Shown piece by piece: positions 6,641 through 16,199 of a stretch of 64,000 nt of DNA. How positions within the stretch are numbered: position 1 is the stretch's first letter; each line of letters opens with the position of its first letter. Both the position numbers and the translations under genes were made by a program. The notes under the pieces are model-generated. The model did not search any database. It had not been told where the DNA came from and was given only the letters and a program-made list of their open reading frames with translations. Source of the DNA: Leptospira idonii (lineage in GTDB: Bacteria; Spirochaetota; Leptospiria; Leptospirales; Leptospiraceae); assembly GCF_004770995.1 (NCBI RefSeq), contig NZ_RQHW01000010.1, positions 67,008-131,007 on the forward strand, given 5' to 3'.

Positions 6641-8095
6641 GTGAGTGAAAGTACACAAGTGCCTAGAGATAGGCTCGCCAAATTCGAATTAACCGAAGAA
6701 TCTCTAAACAGTTTCCGAAAGAACAATACCATCCCTATCGATTTATATAATAAAGACGGCCAAATCCTCATCCACAAAAAGAAAAATCCGACCGAGGCCG
6801 ACTTCGGCAAACTATTGAAATTCGAATTACAAGGTGTTTACTTTCTCATCTCCGAATTAAACAAAAGTAAGTCGACTTTACAAAACGGAAAACAATCTTC
6901 TGCGAAATTATTCGACCAGGAGAAAACGGAAAAGTTCGCCAAACAATCCGCCTCTCTGATAGAAGATCTCAGAAAAACATCCTTCTCTTCCGAACAGGCC
7001 ATACTTGTCCAAAACTCAATCAACGAGATCCTTACCGATTTCACAAGCAACCCTGATTATGAATCGGGAATCTTCAACATTCTTGAGATTTTGAGTGTCG
7101 CTGGGGTCCCTTTGGAATCGGAGCTAATGACTAAACGTACGATCGTTGCGATGGGAATGAAGGTTCGTACGAAAAAGATCGTTAAGGACAGCAACGAAAA
7201 GCCGGACAAACGAGAGCATCTAACTTTGATGATGGCAAGTTATTTGGCAGACGTAGGTTACACTAAACTCGATATCAAAGAACATCCCGGACTGAGCAAA
7301 GAAGAATACCTGATGGTTCAACAACATCCTATCATCAGCTATCTTATGACCCTCAATGCTCCCGAAATCACAACGGATGTGAGAACTCTGATCCTAAATC
7401 ACCACAGACCTTACCGAGGAACCGGCATTAATAATAATTTCCCCGACCCTAGAATGGTTTTCAAAAAATTAATGTCGGTGAGAGACAAATACAGCAAAGA
7501 AATCGGAAAAGAAAGAATTGTCGCAGATATAGAAAGACAACTTCATCTTCAGGAAAACAATGTAACCTCCAGCAGTCGGGAAGAAGACATCGCCATTCTT
7601 TCTTTAGCAAGCGAATATGCATCTCTTACTTCGGAACAATCCTGGAGACCGGCGTTCAAATCATCCACTGCACTGAAGATGATTTTGAACGATTCGTTTT
7701 TCTCTTACAGCAACAAAAACATACGTCATCTTCTGGACTATGTAGGCTCCAGCCTTACCAATAATGAAAACATCATCAATACGGGAGATTTTATCATCAC
7801 TGCATCCGTGGATTCGGAAAGACATGTTCATTTCGATATCTGTGTCGTTTTGGAAATAGATAGATTCCAAACCAGACCGAAGCTGCAAAGAATCTGCACC
7901 ATCAAACCGATCTTCAAAAAAGGAAATAAATACAGAATCGCAGACTTCGACTTGAATGAAGTGAGAATCGACAGAAGAAAAGCGTTTATCGATTTAGCCC
8001 ATTCCACAGGCGCTACTCGAGTGATCTACATCATCGATCGGGAACTCAACACTACTTTGTATGACGCAGTTTATAAAATGAGCAAAGCCGGTTAA
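6641..8095 (+). CDS. Degenerate HD/HD-GYP-like protein
   Basis: 484 residues, cytoplasmic. The N-terminal 100 residues resemble the small alpha/beta domain often found before spirochaetal HD-GYP modules. The central part (about 150-350) keeps the helical skeleton of an HD-GYP phosphodiesterase, including Leu-Ala-Asp-Val-Gly-Tyr where HDIGK is expected, a QQHP segment and NHHRP later on. The HD pair and the GYP triad are not intact (RGTG replaces GYP). The C-terminal 130 residues form a separate alpha/beta segment. Hydrolysis of cyclic-di-GMP is therefore doubtful; a nucleotide sensor or scaffold is more likely. The GTG start has GGAG 11-14 bases upstream. It is convergent with the adenylate cyclase. 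Confidence 0.6.
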   Translation: MSESTQVPRDRLAKFELTEESLNSFRKNNTIPIDLYNKDGQILIHKKKNPTEADFGKLLKFELQGVYFLISELNKSKSTLQNGKQSSAKLFDQEKTEKFAKQSASLIEDLRKTSFSSEQAILVQNSINEILTDFTSNPDYESGIFNILEILSVAGVPLESELMTKRTIVAMGMKVRTKKIVKDSNEKPDKREHLTLMMASYLADVGYTKLDIKEHPGLSKEEYLMVQQHPIISYLMTLNAPEITTDVRTLILNHHRPYRGTGINNNFPDPRMVFKKLMSVRDKYSKEIGKERIVADIERQLHLQENNVTSSSREEDIAILSLASEYASLTSEQSWRPAFKSSTALKMILNDSFFSYSNKNIRHLLDYVGSSLTNNENIINTGDFIITASVDSERHVHFDICVVLEIDRFQTRPKLQRICTIKPIFKKGNKYRIADFDLNEVRIDRRKAFIDLAHSTGATRVIYIIDRELNTTLYDAVYKMSKAG

Positions 8096-8159
8096 GATTA
8101 AGATACCACACCGGCACTGAGATTTACATAAGGTGTACGAACCAAATAGTTCTGAACGA

Positions 8160-9506
8160 TTACGAAACGGCCTTTCGTAAGGAGAACAATTCCACTCTTT
8201 TCTCTTTCCCAGCTAACGCAACCGGCCTCGTTCTTTCGAAATCATCCGGCCTTCCCGCATCCTCCCAAACTTCTTCCGAAATCAAAAGCTTTGCTCCCAG
8301 TTCCTTGCATGCAGACTCGATTCGGGAAGCGGTATTCACAGTATCACCGATCACAGTATATTCCATTCTTTCTTCGGAACCTATATTACCTGCAAACACT
8401 TCCCCGCAATGAATCCCGATCCCGATTTCGATAGGAGACTCTCCTCTGGAAATTCTTTCCGAATTGAATCGGTCCAGTTCGATAAACATCTCTTTGGCGG
8501 AAAGGACAGCATTTTTGGAATCGAGGCCCTGTAGTTTTGCGGGCAAAGGAGTGCCGAAAGTGGCCATCACAGCATCCCCGATAAATTTATCCAATGTACC
8601 TCCGTAATTGAAAATAGCTCTGGTCATTCCTTTGCGGTAATCGTTTAAAAAGACGGAAAGAACGGCAGGATCCATTGATTCGGAAAGCTGAGTGAACCCT
8701 CTGATATCGGAAAACAAAACGGTGACTTTTTGCCTCTGTCCTGAAGGAATGATGTCGGGTTGAGAAGTGATTTCTTCCACCAAATCGGGAGAAAAATAAC
8801 GCGCCAAAGAAGTTTTTTGCGCCTCGGAATCCGCAAGCCTCTTTAACATAACAATCGTTCTATAAATTCCGTAAGAAAGAGAAAGGGTAACCACCAGGTA
8901 CACCAAAGGTTTGGAAACGATCGCATCGGAAAGGATCAGCTCATCACTTAACACATAACTAAACCAGACGGTTCCCGTTTTGGAATTCAATGCGATCGCA
9001 TACCCCAGAAATACAAAATAAGAAACAAGAAAACAGAAAAAAGAAAAGGCAACCAGCCGAATCCTGAATTGAAACAAGGACAATGCCAAAGGAAGAAAAT
9101 AATAGAACAAAAGAGGGGTTTTCAAATTGAAATTAGGATTCCCTCCTCCTTGCAAGAGATACCAATTCCACATAGTAATGAAAACAAGAAAGTTATCGAA
9201 AAACAAACTGATATATTCGTACTTTTCCCGCCAGAATTTGTGATCGCATTTCAATAGATACGCATGTACGAATGTATTTAAAAAATAAAAAGCAAGCGCT
9301 ATAAAATTAACGAAATACCCCAAAATATCGTGCATATTGGGAATATTCGCAACCGCACTGGCAGCCAAAACGCCTCCGATCACATAACGGAATCGATTTG
9401 CTACAAAAGCCCCGTTGCGTTCCTCTTCAGCCAGGAGAAGTTTCATTCTGGGAGAAATCGACTGTCTGATGGTAAGAAAACGAGAAAGTTCTTTTCTTAG
9501 ATTCAT
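8160..9506 (-). CDS. Membrane class III adenylate cyclase
   Basis: 448 residues. A cytoplasmic N-terminus is followed by about six transmembrane helices (residues 40-225), then a class III cyclase catalytic domain (about 250-430). Metal-binding Asp residues appear in FSDIRGFT and FIGDAVMA. The LDKFIGD Lys matches the purine-specifying Lys of adenylate cyclases. GDTVNTASRIES carries the transition-state Asn and Arg. All catalytic residues seem present, so it should make cAMP from ATP, with the membrane part as sensor. The linker (about 230-250) is the usual short helical signalling segment. It is transcribed alone and convergent with the HD-domain gene. Confidence 0.88.
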   Translation of the reverse strand: MNLRKELSRFLTIRQSISPRMKLLLAEEERNGAFVANRFRYVIGGVLAASAVANIPNMHDILGYFVNFIALAFYFLNTFVHAYLLKCDHKFWREKYEYISLFFDNFLVFITMWNWYLLQGGGNPNFNLKTPLLFYYFLPLALSLFQFRIRLVAFSFFCFLVSYFVFLGYAIALNSKTGTVWFSYVLSDELILSDAIVSKPLVYLVVTLSLSYGIYRTIVMLKRLADSEAQKTSLARYFSPDLVEEITSQPDIIPSGQRQKVTVLFSDIRGFTQLSESMDPAVLSVFLNDYRKGMTRAIFNYGGTLDKFIGDAVMATFGTPLPAKLQGLDSKNAVLSAKEMFIELDRFNSERISRGESPIEIGIGIHCGEVFAGNIGSEERMEYTVIGDTVNTASRIESACKELGAKLLISEEVWEDAGRPDDFERTRPVALAGKEKRVELFSLRKAVS

Positions 9507-9593
9507 TCCACCAAAACTAAAAGTAAATTCGTCTCTCTCATAGAAAATTTTTTACAATTGCATAAAATTAAGTGAGAGGGAAAATGAATCCTT

Positions 9594-10451
9594 GTGAGTC
9601 ATACTGCCGGACAAACTCCCAAAACCTCAGTCCTAAGCTCACCTCTTCTTTCCTTTTTTTATCTGGGAGGGGACGTTTTGATTTCTTCCTTGGCAAATCT
9701 AGTTTTTCTAAGTTATGCCTTCCAAGTCCATCCCCATCCTGTGGCGGTTCTTTGTTTGGGCCTGACTGTCTTTTGCATTTATCTTTTCGACAGATCCGTG
9801 GACTCCTGGAAAGAAAAAGAAGGAGAGGTCACTCAACGGGGCTCGTTTTATAAAAACAAATTGGGAATTTTATTCCTTATCGGCTTACTTGCGTTTGCTT
9901 TCGATATTTTACTGATATTATATTTTCTTCCTTTTTCCTTTTTTTTAGGAGGGATTTTTCTAGGTTTTTTCGTATTACTCTATTTTTTAACGACCCAATA
10001 CTTTCGTACAAAATATTTCCCTAAGGAAGTTTTCCTTTCCGGGCTTTACTGCCTCGGAGTCGCCTATCCCATATTATTCGATCATACTCCCGGCTCTTTG
10101 GAAGATCTGCTGATCTATTTCCTGTTTTTTATTTCCATACTTTCCAATGTGCTTTTGACCTATCGGTTCGATATGGCTTGGGACGAAGCGCACCATCTTC
10201 CCACGATCGCCAGATCCCTAGGGAAAGAAAAAACGACGATTCTATTCTATCTATTGATGTTCTTAGGCTTTTTCCTTTGCGGAGTGTATGTGTGGGAAAC
10301 GGGAAAGGTTCCCCTCCCGCTTGTCTGTCTGATCTATAGCCTTTGTTATTTGATGTTTATGGAGTGGCTGGGAAGAAAAAAAGAAATTCCTACATTCAAA
10401 ATATTTTGCGAGCTGGTCTATTCTCCTTTTTTACTTCTGCTCTTTCTTTAA
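9594..10451 (+). CDS. Polytopic membrane protein, UbiA-like in outline
   Basis: 285 residues with about eight transmembrane helices. An acidic loop after the second or third helix (LFDRSVDSWKEKEGE) recalls the Asp-rich diphosphate-binding motif of UbiA-type prenyltransferases, and a second acidic loop (MAWDEAHH) sits where the second motif would be. This is suggestive but not convincing, so treat as unknown. The GTG start at 9594 has no good ribosome-binding site; an overlapping frame from ATG 9584 is not coding-like. A second small membrane protein follows 42 bases after its stop and may belong with it. Confidence 0.55.
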   Translation: MSHTAGQTPKTSVLSSPLLSFFYLGGDVLISSLANLVFLSYAFQVHPHPVAVLCLGLTVFCIYLFDRSVDSWKEKEGEVTQRGSFYKNKLGILFLIGLLAFAFDILLILYFLPFSFFLGGIFLGFFVLLYFLTTQYFRTKYFPKEVFLSGLYCLGVAYPILFDHTPGSLEDLLIYFLFFISILSNVLLTYRFDMAWDEAHHLPTIARSLGKEKTTILFYLLMFLGFFLCGVYVWETGKVPLPLVCLIYSLCYLMFMEWLGRKKEIPTFKIFCELVYSPFLLLLFL

Positions 10452-10493
10452 TTTTTTCTAGGCTGAGTTCGCTCCTCGGCAAATCCTGGCCTT

Positions 10494-10793
10494 ATGATTC
10501 TCGCAGTTCTGAACGTTCTTATATTTTTTGGTCTTTTGGCATATCTATTCTTGGTGGAAAAAAAAAGAGAGCCTCTCCTGAGCCTAGGACTTTGGGACGG
10601 GTTGAAGGAAACCCCTAAACTTTGGAAATCAAAGTCCCATTGGGTGCTTCTTTCCTGCTTTGCTTTTTTCCTGACCCTGCCTCTCACTCTGGGATTGTCC
10701 GTTTATCTTAAGACGGATGCGAATGTTTTGGTTGTCATCCTATGGGTCATTTGGACCTACAATTGGGTCAAATACGCCTTCTGGAGAGAATAA
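10494..10793 (+). CDS. Small two- to three-helix membrane protein, unknown
   Basis: 99 residues: an N-terminal transmembrane helix (3-20), a short Lys/Trp-rich loop with a Leu-Trp-Asp-Gly-Leu turn, then a hydrophobic hairpin (50-90). No family recognised. It starts at ATG 10494, follows the previous membrane gene by 42 bases, and precedes etfBA by about 70. Confidence 0.55.
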   Translation: MILAVLNVLIFFGLLAYLFLVEKKREPLLSLGLWDGLKETPKLWKSKSHWVLLSCFAFFLTLPLTLGLSVYLKTDANVLVVILWVIWTYNWVKYAFWRE

Positions 10794-10861
10794 ATTACTT
10801 CCCTTCTGCCTTCCCTCCCTTTTTCTGGTACCAAGGTAATCCACGCAAACGGGGTTAAGGA

Positions 10862-11623
10862 ATGAAAATTGTTGTACTTGTAAAACAGGTTCCAGATACG
10901 GAAACCAGCATTAAAGTTGGTGACAAAGCTATAAATGAAGCTGGTGTAAAATGGATCATCTCTCCGTATGATGAATTCGCAATCGAAGAAGGTATTCGTA
11001 TTCGTGAAAAAAGTGGCGGTGAAGTAATCGCTGTTTCCCTCGGTCCGGACCGAGTTGTGGAAGCATTGAGAACCGCTTATGCTATGGGTGTCGACAGAGC
11101 CATCCATGTGAAAGTAGACGACTACATGACTTTCGACTCTACATATACTTCCGAATTGCTTGCCAATCTGATCAAAGCTGAAAACGCAGATTTAGTGATC
11201 GGTGGTCGTCAATCCATCGATACAGACAGCTCTCAAGTTGTGATTCAAATCGCAGAGAGATTGAATGTTCCTCACATCGCTATGGCACTCAAACTAGAGT
11301 TTGATGGTAAAAAAGTGACTGCCACTCGTGAAGTGGAAGGCGGAACAGAAGTTGTAGAAACTTCAGCTCCTGTTGCAGTTACAGCTCAAAAAGGACTCAA
11401 CGAACCAAGATACCCTAGCTTAAAAGGGATCATGTCTGCTAAGAAAAAGCCTGTAGATGTAAAAAAACCAGAAGAATTGGGAGCTACCGCTTCTAAATTG
11501 GAAGTTGTTTCTTTGGAACCACCTCCTCCACGTATTGCTGGTAGAAAATTGGAAGCAGGCGATGCAGCCGGTTTCGCATCTCAACTTGTAAAAGCTCTTC
11601 GCGAAGAAGCGAAAGTGATCTAA
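10862..11623 (+). CDS. etfB: Electron transfer flavoprotein beta subunit
   Basis: 253 residues, the standard length. EtfB pairs with EtfA to form the FAD/AMP heterodimer that takes electrons from acyl-CoA dehydrogenases and hands them to the membrane quinone pool. Diagnostic stretches are the N-terminal KIVVLVKQVPDTE, the ADLVIGGRQSIDTDS nucleotide-binding segment, and the C-terminal region with Pro-Pro-Pro-Arg. TAAGGA immediately precedes the ATG. etfA follows after 10 bases, so the two are one transcript. The two acyl-CoA dehydrogenases in this window (3417-4601 and 31750-33324) are likely clients. Confidence 0.95.
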   Translation: MKIVVLVKQVPDTETSIKVGDKAINEAGVKWIISPYDEFAIEEGIRIREKSGGEVIAVSLGPDRVVEALRTAYAMGVDRAIHVKVDDYMTFDSTYTSELLANLIKAENADLVIGGRQSIDTDSSQVVIQIAERLNVPHIAMALKLEFDGKKVTATREVEGGTEVVETSAPVAVTAQKGLNEPRYPSLKGIMSAKKKPVDVKKPEELGATASKLEVVSLEPPPPRIAGRKLEAGDAAGFASQLVKALREEAKVI

Positions 11624-11633
11624 GGAGAAAATC

Positions 11634-12593
11634 ATGGCAGATGTATTAGTAGTTGGCGAACTTAAAGAAGGCGAACTTAAAAAAATCTCAAAAGAACTCA
11701 CTTCCGCAGGAAGAAAAATCGCTGATGCGATCGGCGGTAAAGTTCATACGGTAATCATCACTGACAATCCTGATAAATTTGCAGCAGACTTGAAAGCAGT
11801 CGGTGCAGACACAATCATCGGAGCAAACTTGGGTGATTACAATCCGGAAGCTTATGCGAACGGAATTTTCTCTATCATCCAAGAGAAAAAACCTACTGTA
11901 GTTTTACTTCCTCACTCTTCTCAAGGAAAAGAATACTCTGCAAGAGTAGCGATCAAAGCAAATGCCGGTATCGTTGCAGACGCAGTGGCTCTTTCCGTAG
12001 ACGGCGGGAAGGTAGTTGCGAAAAAGCCAATTTACTCCGGTAAAGCTTACGCAAACTTCAAAGTTTCTTCCGACGTTCAAGTATTTACTGTAAGAGCAAA
12101 CTCTCAAGAAGTAACTCCTAAAGACGGAGCAGGCGCTGTAGAAAAATCAGGTGCAAGTGCAGGGGAAGTTCGTTCCAAATCACTTTCTAAAGATCTTTCC
12201 GGTGGAAACAAAGTACAATTGGCAGATGCTTCTATCATCGTATCCGGTGGTCGTGGAATCAAGGGACCTGAAAACTGGCCAATCCTTCAAGACTTGGCAG
12301 ACACTCTGGGAGCAGCTCTTGGTGCTTCTCGTGCGACTGTTGATGCTGGATGGATCTCTCACTCTCACCAAGTGGGTCAAACAGGAAAAACAGTTTCCCC
12401 TAATTGTTACATCGCTTGTGGTATTTCCGGAGCCATCCAACACTTAGCTGGTATGGGATCTTCCAAATACATCGTAGCAATCAATAAAGATGGAGATGCT
12501 CCTATCTTTAAAGTAGCAACTTACGGAGTAGTAGCGGACCTTTTCGAAGTGGTTCCTGCACTTACTTCTGAGTTCAAAAAAGTGTTGGGGTAA
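11634..12593 (+). CDS. etfA: Electron transfer flavoprotein alpha subunit
   Basis: 319 residues. The C-terminal FAD-binding domain is plain: [38 protein letters not shown] and [13 protein letters not shown] in order. AAGGAG lies just before the ATG. It is the partner of the etfB gene directly upstream. A 5-bp hairpin (CAGCA stem) follows its stop near 12597-12609 but has no U-tract, so transcription may continue into the LolA-like gene. Confidence 0.95.
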   Translation: MADVLVVGELKEGELKKISKELTSAGRKIADAIGGKVHTVIITDNPDKFAADLKAVGADTIIGANLGDYNPEAYANGIFSIIQEKKPTVVLLPHSSQGKEYSARVAIKANAGIVADAVALSVDGGKVVAKKPIYSGKAYANFKVSSDVQVFTVRANSQEVTPKDGAGAVEKSGASAGEVRSKSLSKDLSGGNKVQLADASIIVSGGRGIKGPENWPILQDLADTLGAALGASRATVDAGWISHSHQVGQTGKTVSPNCYIACGISGAIQHLAGMGSSKYIVAINKDGDAPIFKVATYGVVADLFEVVPALTSEFKKVLG

Positions 12594-12620
12594 ACCCAGC
12601 ATTCTGCTGAATTAGGAGCT

Positions 12621-13202
12621 GTGCGAAAACTTAAAACACTTTTCCTTTTCATCCCAATCCTGTGCCTGTTTCCTTTAGGAATCACCGCGCAGGATGGGCA
12701 TGACAGACTCAATTCTGTCATTGCACGCCTAAACTCTCTGGAATCATTCCGTGCCACAGTCACCATCAACGGGGGAATGACAGGAGTTCTTTCTTATAAG
12801 AATCCTTACCAATTACACGTCAGATTAAATGATGGAAGAATCATCTCATCCAACGGTAAAGTTCTTTGGTTTTACAACCCAGACTCTTCTATTTCCGGAC
12901 GCCAAGATCTTAAAGGAGTTTCCGGAGGATTGGGAGGTCTTCTCAGCGGATACGAATCCGTCACTGTTTCCGGCAGAACTTTCCGACTCACTTCACCAAC
13001 CAAACGTTATTCGGAGATCATACTTGTCGTTTCGGACAACGATCTCCCCAGAGTCATTAAGATGAAACATTCCGACGAAGAAGTGACAGAAATTTCTTTT
13101 TCCGGAATCGCTACCAACATCGGATTAGGGACAAGCCTATTCAATTTTCAACCCCCTACTAGTTCTCAAATCGTAGAAAATCCTCTCAACCAAAAGGAAT
13201 AA
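12621..13202 (+). CDS. LolA-like periplasmic lipoprotein carrier
   Basis: 193 residues with a signal peptide (1-23, cleavage near ITAQ) and no lipobox Cys. The rest matches the LolA/LolB-type beta-barrel fold: an initial helix with Leu-Asn-Ser-Leu-Glu-Ser-Phe-Arg-Ala, a strand containing GGMTGVLSYKNP, then SSNGKVLWFYNP and the later LPRVIKM. LolA escorts outer-membrane lipoproteins across the periplasm, a sensible role in a lipoprotein-rich spirochaete. GTG start; AGGAG is only two bases away, which is tight. Nearest upstream gene is etfA; the next gene follows by four bases. Confidence 0.7.
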   Translation: MRKLKTLFLFIPILCLFPLGITAQDGHDRLNSVIARLNSLESFRATVTINGGMTGVLSYKNPYQLHVRLNDGRIISSNGKVLWFYNPDSSISGRQDLKGVSGGLGGLLSGYESVTVSGRTFRLTSPTKRYSEIILVVSDNDLPRVIKMKHSDEEVTEISFSGIATNIGLGTSLFNFQPPTSSQIVENPLNQKE

Positions 13203-13206
13203 GCAA

Positions 13207-15168
13207 ATGACACCAGTTTCGCGAACAGAAGCCCATCGTGTCTTTGCCGATTTATACCGCAAAAACAGAACTCCCGACCACCAACAGCTGATAGACGAAG
13301 CCATACTCAAATCGAACGACGTATTCATTCGAATCGACCTCATCAAAAAGGTAGACGAAGACTACCAAAATAAAAACAAACCTGCGGCAGACAAAAGAAG
13401 AGAACTTCCAGAAGAAAGATCTTCCGGAGGAAACAGAGAATCCAACTCTCGCCAAGGGGAAAGCAGACAAAGACAAGAACCCAAAATAAGACGCGCAAGC
13501 GAACTTGTCACTGTGGACTCCGCCAAACAAAGACAAGGCATTCAACCTAAAAAGAAAGGTGCGGAACAAAAAGGCGGAGGGGGGCTTCTTTCCGGTCTTT
13601 TCGGTGGAGGGGGAACCAACTCCATCAGCAAATTTGCCAAAGAAACAGGTGCCATCGACATCGGTCTTTTCGGAAGAAACCCGAACATTTCAAACAACGT
13701 AGAAAGAATTTTCCGAACCTTGAAGGAAGATGTAATCATACCTACCATCCAAGCGCTTAGAACTTCGGAACAACAAGGTTGGAGGATCTGGACTCCCCTC
13801 GTTTACAACGTAATCAATAATTATAATAAGTTTTTTAACGCATTTGTTTCTTTGGATTCTCTCTTCCTGGATAAAATTTCTCCTGAAATTTTCCTAGACC
13901 GTTCCATCAAAATGCAAATGTTCTATGTTCGTTTTCTGCAAAGAGACGATGCAAGAGAAATCATTTTAAACCATCTTCCTGAAATCGTCAAACAAGACGA
14001 CAAACTCGCTTCCAAACTGAACACAGTGATGGAAGGGATTAGCTACGGTTTGGCGTTGGAATCTTCCAAACCCCGCCTTTCCGATGCAATCACCGCTTTC
14101 TACATCGTATCTAAGAAAAAAATGTTTTCTTGGCAGGAGATCGTGGCGGATCTTAAAGTTCCTCCCATCCAAGAGCATAAATTCCAAGCGGCGAGAGAGA
14201 TCCAAAAAGAAGTGGAAATCACAGTCGCAAAAATCTCCGACGATATCAATACCAGAGTTTATAAAAAGGAAGAACTGCAAAATCTACGTTCCCGTTATTT
14301 CAGTATAGACGACAAAGGAAAAATCAGTTTCGATTTTTTGAATGCGGTTGTGGACGACTATATGCTCCACCATATGCCTGACAGTGCAAAAAGCCAGTCG
14401 ATCAAAAACTCCTTCAAATCACAACCTCATAAACTTGCTTACCTTCTTCTACGAGACATCCAAACGGTCTACATCAACATGATCGAAGGTTATATCAAGC
14501 TAGGCGATAAAAACCAAAACCAAGACCTTTTAGTGATTCAGCCGGGGCTTTTCCGCTCCGAAATCGAAACGATGAATTCCATCGTAAGAACGATCGAAAC
14601 ATTCAATAAAAAGTTCCCTAGTTTTCAATACTCCTTCCAACAGTATAACAACGATTATAATGGGGGTGCCTCCGACCAAATCGCAAATACGATTCTTTCC
14701 GCCCTGACGGAAGCTTCCGAATTTTTCGGAAACTTTGCAAACAAACTGAACATCATCGTTGAAAACCATTTGATGGCGAAAAACACGGATTCGAAAGGAA
14801 AGGCTTCCGATAAAATCGCAGTTTCCAAAGAAAAGGTGATCGAAGAGATCAAAATCATGCAGAGATTCATTCCTCATTACGACAAAGCGGTAGTGGCGAA
14901 GGAAAGAATCAACGGAATGACCGTAGAAGATGTTTTCATTCAATTCACGAAATATTTATACAATTATGCGGTGATTTTTAAGGATCCTCAAACCACTTCC
15001 AAACTAACCGCTCATAGAAAGATAGAAAACGAACTCATCAAACTTCATAAAGAATACGAAAGACTTACCTACTCTTCCTTCAATCCGGAAACCTACAAAA
15101 AAACTCCGGAAGGCGGAGAGACGGGAGTCGCAGCAACGGAAGACGAAGCTTCCGAGATGAGTAATTAA
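13207..15168 (+). CDS. Large cytoplasmic protein of unknown function
   Basis: 653 residues without signal peptide or membrane span. Residues 1-125 are charged and disordered (many Arg, Glu, Gln, Lys). A Gly-rich linker ([14 protein letters not shown], about 122-135) leads into a 500-residue, mainly helical body with Phe/Tyr/Asn-rich segments; the C-terminus is acidic. No enzymatic motif is visible. AAGGAA sits 8 bases before the ATG. It is tightly linked to the LolA-like gene upstream (4 bases) and to trpS downstream (16 bases). I do not recognise the family; a structural or assembly role would fit the composition. Confidence 0.7.
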   Translation: MTPVSRTEAHRVFADLYRKNRTPDHQQLIDEAILKSNDVFIRIDLIKKVDEDYQNKNKPAADKRRELPEERSSGGNRESNSRQGESRQRQEPKIRRASELVTVDSAKQRQGIQPKKKGAEQKGGGGLLSGLFGGGGTNSISKFAKETGAIDIGLFGRNPNISNNVERIFRTLKEDVIIPTIQALRTSEQQGWRIWTPLVYNVINNYNKFFNAFVSLDSLFLDKISPEIFLDRSIKMQMFYVRFLQRDDAREIILNHLPEIVKQDDKLASKLNTVMEGISYGLALESSKPRLSDAITAFYIVSKKKMFSWQEIVADLKVPPIQEHKFQAAREIQKEVEITVAKISDDINTRVYKKEELQNLRSRYFSIDDKGKISFDFLNAVVDDYMLHHMPDSAKSQSIKNSFKSQPHKLAYLLLRDIQTVYINMIEGYIKLGDKNQNQDLLVIQPGLFRSEIETMNSIVRTIETFNKKFPSFQYSFQQYNNDYNGGASDQIANTILSALTEASEFFGNFANKLNIIVENHLMAKNTDSKGKASDKIAVSKEKVIEEIKIMQRFIPHYDKAVVAKERINGMTVEDVFIQFTKYLYNYAVIFKDPQTTSKLTAHRKIENELIKLHKEYERLTYSSFNPETYKKTPEGGETGVAATEDEASEMSN

Positions 15169-15184
15169 ACGATTCGAATCAAGA

Positions 15185-16162
15185 ATGAGAATATTAACAG
15201 GCGTTCAACCATCAGGCAAACTTCATTTAGGAAATTATTTTTCGGCAATCCATAAAATCTTAAACTACCAAGAGAAGGCCGACTTACTTCTATTTATCGC
15301 AAACCTTCATGCGATCACAACCTTCTCTTCGAAGGAAAATCTGAAAGAAAACACGATTTCTGCGGCACTCGACCTTCTCGCATTGGGAGTGAATCCTGAA
15401 AAAACGATCTTTTGGGTACAAAGTGAAATTCCGGAAGTTACGGAACTAAGCTGGTATCTCTCCGGCTCGATCACAGTCTCTCAGTTGCAACTGGCTCATT
15501 CCTTCAAAGACAAAGTAGCCAAAGGTTTCACTCCTGGCGCAGGGCTGTTCACCTATCCTATTTTGATGGCTGCCGATATCTTACTTTTTTCCTCTGAAAA
15601 AGTCCCTGTAGGAAAAGACCAAAAGCAACATCTGGAAATTACAAGAGACATCGCAGAAAGATTCAACGCTCAATTCGGAAACATACTCACAATTCCGGAA
15701 CCGGATATAGACGAGTCTACCGCCACCATACCGGGAGTAGACGGTGCAAAGATGTCTAAGTCTTATAAAAACACGATCGATCTTTTCGGAACGGAAAAAG
15801 AAATTAAAAAAGCTGTGATGTCCATCGTAAGCGATTCCAAAGAGATCGCAGAACCGAAAAATCCGGATGAATCCGTGATCTTTCAAATCCATAAATTATT
15901 TCTAAACGAAAAAGAAACCTCTGAACTGCGTAATAGATATTTAGCGGGCGGAGTCGGTTACGGAGATCTAAAAAAATCCCTATTGGAAACGGTTATGGAT
16001 CACTTCGCTCCTTTCCGCAAAAAAAGAGAAGACCTGCAAAATGACTTAGGTTATGTGAATTCCGTTTTGAACTCAGGAAAGGAAAAAGCGAAATCCATTG
16101 CGGAGAAAAAGATAAAAGAAGTCCGCGATGCTCTAGGGATCTATCCCTTTTCTATAAAATAA
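15185..16162 (+). CDS. trpS: Tryptophanyl-tRNA synthetase
   Basis: 325 residues, standard for bacterial TrpRS. A class I synthetase charging tRNA-Trp in the cytoplasm. The HIGH-type signature is GKLHLGNYF (residues 12-20) and the KMSKS loop is KMSKSYKNT in the middle third; the conserved [14 protein letters not shown] block is also present. The ATG start leaves the expected [12 protein letters not shown]-terminus. It probably shares a transcript with the 653-residue protein upstream. Confidence 0.96.
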   Translation: MRILTGVQPSGKLHLGNYFSAIHKILNYQEKADLLLFIANLHAITTFSSKENLKENTISAALDLLALGVNPEKTIFWVQSEIPEVTELSWYLSGSITVSQLQLAHSFKDKVAKGFTPGAGLFTYPILMAADILLFSSEKVPVGKDQKQHLEITRDIAERFNAQFGNILTIPEPDIDESTATIPGVDGAKMSKSYKNTIDLFGTEKEIKKAVMSIVSDSKEIAEPKNPDESVIFQIHKLFLNEKETSELRNRYLAGGVGYGDLKKSLLETVMDHFAPFRKKREDLQNDLGYVNSVLNSGKEKAKSIAEKKIKEVRDALGIYPFSIK

Positions 16163-16181
16163 GGAACCAATCTCCTACACT

Positions 16182-16199
16182 CATACCTGTTCGGGTATG
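16182..16199 (+). promoter_or_regulatory. Hairpin enclosing the comEC-like start codon
   Basis: CATACC (16182-16187), loop TGTTC, GGGTATG (16193-16199). The ATG of the next gene is 16197-16199, so in mRNA the start codon would be in the 3' arm of the stem. AAGGAA lies about 30 bases upstream, out of range. It may lower translation of the ComEC-like gene. Confidence 0.35.

Noticed and set aside
9572..9853. Overlapping 93-residue frame at the start of the UbiA-like gene
   Set aside because: Ser/Leu/Pro-rich shadow of the membrane protein frame; the longer frame has clear membrane helices.
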